A stretch of DNA of 11,157 bases. Origin: CAZTLI01 sp964614375. Its GTDB lineage: Bacteria > Chloroflexota > Anaerolineae > Aggregatilineales > Phototrophicaceae. The translations under genes were made by a program, and so were the position numbers. Below are positions 1 through 5,455 of the stretch, one piece after another (position 1 is the stretch's first letter; every line of letters starts with the position of its first letter). The stretch covers positions 1 to 11,157 of the forward strand of contig CAZTLI010000154.1 of the NCBI GenBank assembly GCA_964614375.1, in the 5' to 3' direction. A model generated the notes under the pieces. It did not search any database. It was not told where the DNA came from and was given only the letters and a program-made list of their open reading frames with translations.

Positions 1-72
1 CTTTTTCACCCAGCTTTCATGTATTTCATTGACATGCTCTCTCTCACGCGCCAGTTTTAGCTTGTGGGTCAT
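1..72 (-). CDS. Possible 5' end of a minus-strand gene, cut by the window edge
   Basis: An ATG at 72-70 opens a frame with no stop through to the window edge (24 codons). The peptide begins MTHKLKLARE and continues charged and helix-like, ending in HESWVKK. A purine-rich GGCGG lies about 8 bases upstream of the ATG, and a terminator that would close the preceding gene sits just before it, which is the layout expected of a new gene start. The fragment is too short to recognise a family. A rival reading is the + strand frame 1, open from base 1 to a TAG at 58-60, which could be the tail of a convergent gene. Either, both or neither may be real. Confidence 0.3.
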   Translation of the reverse strand, partial: MTHKLKLAREREHVNEIHESWVKK

Positions 73-99
73 CAGCAACACCGCCTTTACAACCAGCGC

Positions 100-134
100 A
101 AATAAAAACAGGGCATCGCACTGGACGCCCTGTT
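100..134 (-). terminator. Intrinsic terminator downstream of the VWA gene
   Basis: On the minus strand an 8-base perfect stem, AACAGGGC paired with GCCCTGTT, encloses a 12-base loop (plus-strand arms 107-114 and 127-134). It is followed at once by a T-rich tail that reads TTTTTATTT when the last stem bases are included. It lies about 45 bases past the TAA of the VWA gene, the expected place for its terminator. On the plus strand the same stem is followed by GTGTTTTT, so it could also work weakly in the other direction. Confidence 0.65.
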
Positions 135-150
135 GTGTTTTTGGCTTGTA

Positions 151-181
151 GGGGCGATCCGGTGTGATCGCCGGTTTTTTT
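151..181 (+). terminator. Plus-strand hairpin with T7 tail, or REP-like palindrome
   Basis: A 7-base perfect stem, GGCGATC (153-159) and GATCGCC (166-172), with a 6-base loop is followed on the plus strand by GG and seven T (175-181). That is a textbook terminator for rightward transcription, yet no rightward gene is established in the window; one could end left of it or at base 60. The core TAGGGGCGATC...GATCGCC also resembles short palindromes that I recall being scattered through intergenic DNA of some bacterial genomes, so it may be an interspersed repeat and not a dedicated terminator. The T-run overlaps the TAA stop of the minus-strand VWA gene. Confidence 0.5.
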
Positions 182-1934
182 AGAAGAAACTGCTGATGAG
201 TTGCAGCAGACTCTCGATATTCGATGGGTCGCCCGACTGCCGTGTGGTATTACTGGCGGCGGCGATGCGATCCAGCACATTCAGCAGATTGAGGTCAAGC
301 GTGCCATAGGCCACTGGAATGACGATAACCGGGTTGAGCGTGTCCTGACTGGCATTAATCGCCAGAATCGCGTCTTCCAGCGTGAACGATGTGCTGCTGT
401 TGTTTTCGCCATCGCTGAGGATGATTGCCGCCCGAATGCGGTTTTCGTCCTGCTCCTGATTCAGCAAATTGACCACGCGCACGATTGCGCCATAGAGTTG
501 GGTTTCGGTTTCGGGGCGCAGATTTTGTATTGCGCTGATGAGCGTCTCGCGATTGCCTTCTAATGGCCCCAGCGGGACAACGACACGGACATCGGCACTG
601 AAGACGATTAAGCCAACCCGATTGGTCGAGTCCAGACGCTCTACGAAGGCAATTGCCGCTTGCTGCGCCTGTTCTAAGCGGCCTTCATTCACCATCGAAC
701 CCGACACATCAATCACAAGGTATATATCGGCCTGCTTCTTCACCACCGACCAGCTATCCTGAATGGCGAGAATCGTCTCGGCATCGGGGACACGCAGCAG
801 GGTTTGCGGGCCTTCTGCTGTGACGCCATAGGTCTCCTCAAATGGGAAGCCGATGGGCACGTCGGGATTGGCGGGGCGGAAACCGTGACTCATGACCAAC
901 CGCTGCACCGTCGGCGTCAGCACATAATCGGTGAAGACTTCGGCGGCGGCGCGCTGCTCCTGGGTTGTCCAGTCGGCGTTGACGATACCGAAGGGGTGTT
1001 CGTGCATGAATGTGCCTTCACGCGGATACAGCGCCACCAGGCGTTCTGGCGGTTGATAGATGGTGAAACCCCGATTGATGAAAATGAGGTCGTTTTCTTC
1101 CAGCGCCACAAAGTCCAGATAATCTGGCCCCTGCGCGATATATTCTTTAAATTCCGTCGTGCGTTCCGAATAGTGACGGATGAGTCCCTCAATCGAGCGC
1201 ACGCCTTCGCGCACCTCGGTATTCCGCACGGTATCCAATGTCAGGACAGGGACATCCAGACCAATGGCCTGGGCGCTGGCATAATACTCCGCAATGAGGG
1301 TCGATAACCCGGTGGAACTGACGAAGGGGTTGGTATGCCCATAATAGACTGTGCGCCGCCCCTCGATGCCATAATCTGCCCAGCCATTGGGACTATGCAG
1401 CACGTCCAGCAAATCCGACCAGCCAATATCCTGCCGTCCGACCGTATTACGGATCGCTTCGAGCCGACTTTCCCAGATAGCGATAACCACCGGCGCGAGG
1501 GCTGTGCCGCGTGAATTGTCAATATCGAAGACTTCGCGCCGGGTGAGGTTATTGGCCAGCACGAGCCAGTGACTGACCGATGGCGCGAAAATCGTCGGCG
1601 GGGTATCGAATACATCCACGCCGCGCATTTGCTCGACAATGCCGCGCATGATTGTGCCGGATGACCCCGGTTCACCTGTGACAAAGATGGGCCGTTCATC
1701 CGCCGCCAGCGGCGCGCCGGTGATGGGATTGCGACCTTCTGCATAGGCTTCGTTGAAATCGTCGATCACCTGCGGCATATAGAGTTCGAGTTCGGGCGCA
1801 TAGATAATGTGGATATGAATCGCATCTGGCCCCGGCGTCAGGTCGATGCCGAGTGAACGGAACAAAATACTCAGTCCGACGATTGCCGCCGCCGCGACGA
1901 CAAACAGGATGAGAAAGCCGGTACTTCTACGCAT
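180..1934 (-). CDS. Membrane-anchored solute-binding/VWA domain fusion protein
   Basis: The product has 584 residues. Residues 6-26 form one hydrophobic segment after MRRSTG, without a lipobox cysteine, so it is probably an uncleaved anchor with the rest outside the cytoplasm. Residues about 36-395 look like a type 2 periplasmic binding fold: the GSSGTI turn near 90-94, the WESR, SSTGL (206-210) and NPF segments, and a C-terminal FTDYVLTPTVQ helix typical of solute-binding proteins. Residues about 401-584 are a VWA domain. Its metal site (MIDAS) is intact: D409-x-S411-x-S413 (DVSGSM), a candidate T478 and D508 in LSDGE. The fusion is a recognised bacterial architecture, but its ligand is unknown. 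No permease or ATPase gene is adjacent, so an adhesion, sensing or scaffold role is as likely as transport. The ATG start is supported by AGAGG (1946-1950), although the 11-base spacing is long. Confidence 0.9.
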   Translation of the reverse strand: MRRSTGFLILFVVAAAAIVGLSILFRSLGIDLTPGPDAIHIHIIYAPELELYMPQVIDDFNEAYAEGRNPITGAPLAADERPIFVTGEPGSSGTIMRGIVEQMRGVDVFDTPPTIFAPSVSHWLVLANNLTRREVFDIDNSRGTALAPVVIAIWESRLEAIRNTVGRQDIGWSDLLDVLHSPNGWADYGIEGRRTVYYGHTNPFVSSTGLSTLIAEYYASAQAIGLDVPVLTLDTVRNTEVREGVRSIEGLIRHYSERTTEFKEYIAQGPDYLDFVALEENDLIFINRGFTIYQPPERLVALYPREGTFMHEHPFGIVNADWTTQEQRAAAEVFTDYVLTPTVQRLVMSHGFRPANPDVPIGFPFEETYGVTAEGPQTLLRVPDAETILAIQDSWSVVKKQADIYLVIDVSGSMVNEGRLEQAQQAAIAFVERLDSTNRVGLIVFSADVRVVVPLGPLEGNRETLISAIQNLRPETETQLYGAIVRVVNLLNQEQDENRIRAAIILSDGENNSSTSFTLEDAILAINASQDTLNPVIVIPVAYGTLDLNLLNVLDRIAAASNTTRQSGDPSNIESLLQLISSFF

Positions 1935-1954
1935 AGTGGGTTATTCCTCTTCGC

Positions 1955-1986
1955 ACGTCAGCACTTCAGCGTTTCAGCACGTCAGC
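1955..1986 (-). repeat. Four tandem 8-base repeats before the VWA gene
   Basis: On the minus strand, four consecutive octamers read GCTGACGT, GCTGAAAC, GCTGAAGT and GCTGACGT (plus-strand blocks 1979-1986, 1971-1978, 1963-1970 and 1955-1962). All share GCTGA; the first and last are identical. The array ends four bases before the AGAGG ribosome binding site of the VWA gene. The unit length is not a multiple of three and nothing suggests coding. It may be a slippage-prone microsatellite or a set of binding half-sites. Confidence 0.75.
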
Positions 1987-2000
1987 AACAGCGCTGACGT
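1979..2000. repeat. Inverted repeat in the VWA gene leader
   Basis: ACGTCAGC (1979-1986) and its exact complement GCTGACGT (1993-2000) are separated by six bases. The left arm is also the first unit of the 8-base tandem array, so in a transcript the array copies could compete for pairing with the single opposite arm. No T-run follows on the minus strand, so it is not an intrinsic terminator. A protein-binding site or a leader hairpin are both possible. Confidence 0.55.
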
Positions 2001-2032
2001 ATGCCACGCATGTGCTGCTATGCTCTTTCGGC

Positions 2033-2062
2033 AGTGTACAACATCGTGGATAGACTCGCCAA
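2033..2062 (-). promoter_or_regulatory. Weak sigma70-type promoter candidate for the VWA gene
   Basis: On the minus strand TTGGCG (2062-2057; 4 of 6 consensus matches) is followed after 18 bases by TACACT (2038-2033; 4 of 6). Transcription would start near 2026, giving a leader of about 90 bases that carries the inverted repeat and the 8-base tandem array. The matches are modest and the spacing is one base over optimum. It is the best candidate seen in the 184-base gap after ndk. Confidence 0.3.
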
Positions 2063-2118
2063 TTGTAAGACGTATTTTTGCCTGGACACGTATCTATACC
2101 CCGTAGACGCGGGATGGA

Positions 2119-2580
2119 TTAGGGTTTTTCGTGAATCCAGCCATCCGTCGCCCGTGACCAACTGATGAGTTCGGCGTCGGTGAAAAAGTTAGCGACTTCG
2201 GTCTGCCCATTTTCGGGGCTATCTGAACCATGCACGAGATTGCGCCCGACCTCCACTGCAAAATCGCCGCGAATCGTGCCCGCTGCGGCTTCGTGTGGGC
2301 GGGTCGCGCCGATGGTGTTACGGGCGATTTGAATGGCGTTGGGGCCATCAAGCGCAATGGCGACCACCGGCGACGAAATGATGTATTCGACTAATCCGGC
2401 GAAAAAGGGTCGTTCGCGATGGATTGCGTAGTGCTTTTCGGCGAGTTCGCGCGAGACCTGCATGAACTTCATGCCGATTATCCGCAGGCCGCGTTGTTCA
2501 AAGCGTTTGAGGATTTCACCCGTCAGGCCGCGCTGGACGGCATCGGGCTTGATAATAATCAGGGTGCGTTCGCGTTCCAC
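2119..2580 (-). CDS. ndk: Nucleoside diphosphate kinase
   Basis: The enzyme transfers the gamma-phosphate of ATP to nucleoside diphosphates through a phosphohistidine, balancing cytosolic (d)NTP pools. With the GTG start at 2580 it has 153 residues, and the active site aligns without offset to E. coli Ndk numbering: K11 (KPDA), Y51, F59, R87, T93, R104, N114 and catalytic H117 in NLVHGSDS. This start has AAGGA seven bases upstream and gives the usual short N-terminus before RTLIIIKPDA. An ATG at 2601 would add seven residues (MSSKEMD) but has no visible ribosome binding site; an ATG at 2586 sits too close to AAGGA. The gene appears to be transcribed from its own promoter overlapping the end of the upstream gene. 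Nothing in the protein suggests loss of function. Confidence 0.97.
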   Translation of the reverse strand: MERERTLIIIKPDAVQRGLTGEILKRFEQRGLRIIGMKFMQVSRELAEKHYAIHRERPFFAGLVEYIISSPVVAIALDGPNAIQIARNTIGATRPHEAAAGTIRGDFAVEVGRNLVHGSDSPENGQTEVANFFTDAELISWSRATDGWIHEKP

Positions 2581-2607
2581 ATCCATTTCCTTTGATGACA
2601 TGCTGGC

Positions 2608-2635
2608 AAAACAAGCGGGTCATCATCTGACCCGC
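2608..2635 (-). terminator. Hairpin with T-rich tail between the W-motif gene and ndk
   Basis: On the minus strand GCGGGTCA and TGACCCGC form a perfect 8-base stem (plus-strand arms 2628-2635 and 2615-2622) around a 5-base loop, followed by TTGTTTT. It lies 33 bases past the TAA of the upstream gene and is a good intrinsic terminator apart from one G in the tail. It also lies downstream of the predicted ndk promoter, so it is part of the ndk leader and could act as an attenuator. Confidence 0.7.
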
Positions 2636-2667
2636 CCGGAATTGATTCAGTTAAACAAACGGCGTCG

Positions 2668-2696
2668 ATTATAGCAGATTCAAAGCCCGCTGATAA
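2668..2696 (-). promoter_or_regulatory. Promoter for ndk
   Basis: A perfect -10 hexamer TATAAT (2673-2668) lies exactly 17 bases downstream of TTATCA (2696-2691), which matches 4 of 6 bases of the -35 consensus. The -10 box overlaps the TAA stop codon of the upstream gene, so the promoter is embedded in the last codons of that gene. Transcription would start near 2661, about 80 bases before the preferred GTG start of ndk, and would include the 2615-2635 hairpin. Confidence 0.6.
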
Positions 2697-5389
2697 GTCT
2701 GTAGGGCTTCGGCGAGTTTGCCCTGGCGCATCAAACTGTCGCCCCACACGCGGTAGATTGCCGGGTTTTTGGCGTGGGCTTCTTCACGCAGCAGGCGCTC
2801 TAAATCCAGCGATACGGTCGGCAGTTCGGCATTGGCGCGGATGATGGATTCATATGCCAGCAAACTGTCGTTAATCGCCCCGGATCTGGCGTTGTTGCGG
2901 GCGCTTGCCAGCGTCGCGGCCACGTCAATGTTGATGGGGGGCATGGGCGCTGGCGATATGGCTCTGGTTGGTGCGGGACGGGGTGACTGCGCCAGTGGTG
3001 GCGCGGTGATGGTCGATTCATCGGCAACCGTGGCCTGTTCGCCCGTGCTGATGGTGTCGCGCAGCCAATCGGGAATTTCTTCGGGTTCGATGTCGATATT
3101 GCTCAACCAGTCGGGCAGTCCCTCACCCATATCTGTGCCAACAACGGCGATGTCATCGCTTGTGGAATCGCGCAACCAGTCCGGCAGTTCTTCATCCGCG
3201 CCCATACTTGCGAAATCCGCATCCATATCCAGTTGGGGCATAGGCGCAGAGGCATCAAACACCGGCGCTTGTGGCGCTTCGGCCTCTGTCACATCCAACC
3301 AATCGGGCATGGCTTCTGGCTCACCCGGTTCGAGACGGTCTTCATCCGGCAGGCTGGCAGCCGCGAGGGGCGCGCCAGAGGCTGCGGCGGGCGCTTTAGG
3401 AACAGCGGGCGCTTGCGGAACAGCGGGCGCTTTAGGAACAGATGACGGTGGTGAGGCGGCGGTTTTGGGCGCGGATACGGGTGCGCCACTTTCTGCCGCG
3501 CCGAGATTTTCCTGATACCACTCTTCGAGGGCATCCTGTTCTTCGTGTTCGATTTTGAAGGCACGCACCCAGGGGTCGTTTTGATCGACTTCGACCACTT
3601 CTTCGATGGAGTCCACTTCTTCTAATGGCGTATCCTCGACAAGCGCGGCAGGCGCGGCCTGTGCAAGGGCGGCGATGGCGTCTTCATCGTCTTCTTCGGC
3701 GAAAATGGTGTCGTCATCGCCTGGCGCAGATTCTTGCAGCCAATCGGGAATGTCGGCAGCGGATTCGGTCATCGCATCTTCGAGGGCGGCGAGTTTGTCG
3801 TCATACGCAGCTTCAGTTTCGGCCTCCAAGCCCATACCGGGCGGCATCCCGACTTGATCACGCAGCCAATCGGGGATTTCCGTCGGCACTGCGGGCACCT
3901 CTTCGTCATCATCCACATCAACATAATCTTCGACATCGGTGCGCTTCGAGGCGACATCAAACGCCGCATTGAACATATTGGCGATGTCTTCGGCAGCGAC
4001 ATCCTGCCCCGCATTCAGCGCGCTCATCACATCTTCAATATTCCGCGATGAGGTGTCGGCATCCGCAGGCGCAGACGGCACGGACCCGGTAGCGATAGAT
4101 TCCAACCACTCTTCCGGGTCTTCGAGATTAGACAGGTCGAAGTCATCATCGTCACCGTCTAAATCCAGATTGGGCATCGCCATTTCGAGCGCAGGTTCGG
4201 CTTCGCTGTCGAGGGCGTATTCTTCATAACCGGGGCCATCATCGTCGATGAGTTCCGGCATGGGCACATCCAGGCCGCCCGATGTGGTGAGTTCTTCATC
4301 ATCCACACCCTGCCGCTTCGCCAGCGATTCCAGCCATTCTACCGGGTCGGCCCCGGTGTCCATTGGACTGGATACGGGGCTGCGGGCTGCGGCTGCGGCT
4401 TCCTCATCGGCTTCGGCCTCAAAATCGGGTAAGTCGAAGGCCGTTTCTTGCTGACCTTGCGCGAGATTTTCAAGCCAATCCATCGGGTCGGTGTGGGAAT
4501 CGCCACCCAGCCCTTCGATTTCGAGCTGCCCGAGACCACTATCGAGCGCCGACAAATCCATTTCGGGCAGCGCGGCGCCGGATTGCTCCGACAAGCTCTC
4601 CAACCACGACATATCAGCAGCCGGTGTCGGTTCGGTGGGCTGCTCATCCTCATCCAGCATGGACATGTCGGGCAATTCCATCATGGGTTCGGGTTCAGCG
4701 GGCGGCGCGGCGGCGGCGGGTGGCGCTTGTGGAACAGCGGGCGCTTTAGGAACAGCGGGTGGTGGCGGTGCGGCAGCTTTAGCCGCTTTTTGCGCTTCCT
4801 CTTCCGCCAGACGCGCTTTCCACTTCTCTTCTGTCCAGCCAAACGGGATATATTCGGTGATTTGTGATTGGTCAACCGAATCGGGGTCTACTTCGGCGAT
4901 TTCCATATCGGCAGAGGTGGTGAATCCCTCACTCGCGCCTTGCCGTTTCGCCAAAGACTCCATCCACTGCATCACCTCTTCGGGCGACATCGAGTCAAAA
5001 TCGGGCGTGCCATCGGCACTCATGGCAGCGGGCGCTTGCGAAACAGCGGGCGCTTGCGAAACAGCGGGCGCTTGTGGAACAGCCGGCGGTGGTGCAGCGG
5101 GCGCTTGTGGAACAGCGGGTGGTGGCGATGCGGCAGCTTTAGCCGCTTTTTGCGCTTCCTCTTCCGCCAGACGCGCTTTCCACTTCTCTTCTGTCCAGCC
5201 AAACGGGATATATTCGGTGATTTGTGATTGGTCAACCGAATCGGGGTCTACTTCGGCGATTTCCATATCGGCAGAGGTGGTGAATCCCTCACTCGCGCCT
5301 TGCCGTTTCGCCAAAGACTCCATCCACTGCATCACCTCTTCGGGCGACATCGAGTCAAAATCGGGCATATTTCCGTCGGCAGGTGGCAT
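2669..5389 (-). CDS. Acidic W-motif protein with C-terminal TPR
   Basis: The product has 906 residues from the ATG at 5389, seven bases after AGAGGG; a GTG at 5392 would add one residue at a poorer spacing of four. Numbering here uses the 907-residue form. Two nearly identical 120-residue units start at residues 11 and 131, each with the segments WMESLAKRQG, ITEYIPFGW and EEKWKARLAEEEAQKA and ending in a Pro/Ala-rich VPQAP linker. Diverged copies of the WLESLAKRQG motif recur near 263, 306, 353 and 429. From residue 507 on there are (I/L/M)PDWL motifs at 507, 549, 696, 737, 760 and 774 in an acidic background. Residues 878-907 (YRVWGDSLMRQGKLAEALQTYQRAL) form a TPR-type hairpin. There is no signal peptide, membrane segment or catalytic motif, so it is probably a cytoplasmic binding or scaffold protein. 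It lies 66 bases after the long acidic gene upstream and probably shares its mRNA. Exact function is unknown. Confidence 0.9.
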   Translation of the reverse strand: MPPADGNMPDFDSMSPEEVMQWMESLAKRQGASEGFTTSADMEIAEVDPDSVDQSQITEYIPFGWTEEKWKARLAEEEAQKAAKAAASPPPAVPQAPAAPPPAVPQAPAVSQAPAVSQAPAAMSADGTPDFDSMSPEEVMQWMESLAKRQGASEGFTTSADMEIAEVDPDSVDQSQITEYIPFGWTEEKWKARLAEEEAQKAAKAAAPPPPAVPKAPAVPQAPPAAAAPPAEPEPMMELPDMSMLDEDEQPTEPTPAADMSWLESLSEQSGAALPEMDLSALDSGLGQLEIEGLGGDSHTDPMDWLENLAQGQQETAFDLPDFEAEADEEAAAAARSPVSSPMDTGADPVEWLESLAKRQGVDDEELTTSGGLDVPMPELIDDDGPGYEEYALDSEAEPALEMAMPNLDLDGDDDDFDLSNLEDPEEWLESIATGSVPSAPADADTSSRNIEDVMSALNAGQDVAAEDIANMFNAAFDVASKRTDVEDYVDVDDDEEVPAVPTEIPDWLRDQVGMPPGMGLEAETEAAYDDKLAALEDAMTESAADIPDWLQESAPGDDDTIFAEEDDEDAIAALAQAAPAALVEDTPLEEVDSIEEVVEVDQNDPWVRAFKIEHEEQDALEEWYQENLGAAESGAPVSAPKTAASPPSSVPKAPAVPQAPAVPKAPAAASGAPLAAASLPDEDRLEPGEPEAMPDWLDVTEAEAPQAPVFDASAPMPQLDMDADFASMGADEELPDWLRDSTSDDIAVVGTDMGEGLPDWLSNIDIEPEEIPDWLRDTISTGEQATVADESTITAPPLAQSPRPAPTRAISPAPMPPINIDVAATLASARNNARSGAINDSLLAYESIIRANAELPTVSLDLERLLREEAHAKNPAIYRVWGDSLMRQGKLAEALQTYQRALNLL
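3387..3440 (-). repeat. Three tandem 18-base repeats encoding VP(K/Q)APA
   Basis: Three consecutive 18-base units (3387-3404, 3405-3422 and 3423-3440) on the plus strand share GCGGGCGCTT and GGAACA. The outer two are identical and the middle one differs by two bases. They encode VPKAPA, VPQAPA and VPKAPA in the Pro/Ala linker around residue 655 of the acidic W-motif protein. Unit length keeps the reading frame. Confidence 0.85.
4735..5366 (-). repeat. Recent 360-base-period in-frame duplication
   Basis: Bases 4735-5006 and 5095-5366 match over 272 bases with three mismatches (4747, 4748 and 4768 against 5107, 5108 and 5128); the 238 bases 4769-5006 are identical to 5129-5366. The offset of 360 bases equals 120 codons, so the frame is kept and residues 11-88 are repeated at 131-208 of the encoded protein. 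Such silent-site identity implies a recent duplication or continuing gene conversion. The right ends of both copies stop at the same codon, before the diverged leading residues of the units. Confidence 0.95.
5028..5081 (-). repeat. Second set of three tandem 18-base repeats
   Basis: Units at 5028-5045, 5046-5063 and 5064-5081 (plus strand) share GCGGGCGCTTG. The first two are identical and the third differs at three positions. They encode a VSQAPA/VPQAPA series between the two 120-residue units of the acidic W-motif protein. They belong to the same unit family as the 3387-3440 array in the same gene. Confidence 0.85.
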
Positions 5390-5396
5390 CACATAT

Positions 5397-5402
5397 CCCT
5401 CT
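5397..5402 (-). promoter_or_regulatory. Ribosome binding site deciding the start of the second W-motif gene
   Basis: AGAGGG on the minus strand lies seven bases before the ATG at 5389-5387 and four bases before the GTG at 5392-5390. The optimal spacing favours the ATG. Another ATG at 5394-5392 is followed immediately by TGA and cannot be the gene start. Confidence 0.6.
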
Positions 5403-5413
5403 CAGGCATCCAC

Positions 5414-5445
5414 AATGGATTAAGCAGTATTAATCGTAACCCATT
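5414..5445 (-). promoter_or_regulatory. Two competing hairpins between the paired W-motif genes
   Basis: In the minus-strand transcript, AATGGGTTA (5445-5437) can pair with TAATCCATT (5422-5414) in a nine-pair stem with one G-U. Alternatively GATTAA (5435-5430) pairs with TTAATC (5423-5418) in a six-base stem with a six-base loop. The two share the downstream arm and exclude each other. No T-run follows. The site lies directly after the stop of the upstream gene, where it could protect an mRNA end or tune expression of the downstream gene. It could also be chance in AT-rich spacer. Confidence 0.35.
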
Positions 5446-5455
5446 CTCGCAAAAA

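Noticed and set aside
44..280. Minus-strand 78-codon frame overlapping the end of the VWA gene
   Set aside because: It overlaps the VWA coding end in another frame, runs through the terminator and hairpin region and has no ribosome binding site or recognisable motif.
2101..2118. CCCG...CGGG pairing just after the ndk stop as an ndk terminator
   Set aside because: Only four to five base pairs form and no T-run follows on the minus strand.
4491..5423. Plus-strand 310-codon open frame containing a duplicated segment
   Set aside because: The duplication is that of the minus-strand gene; the translation is Ser/Ala/Gly-rich low complexity with no family resemblance.
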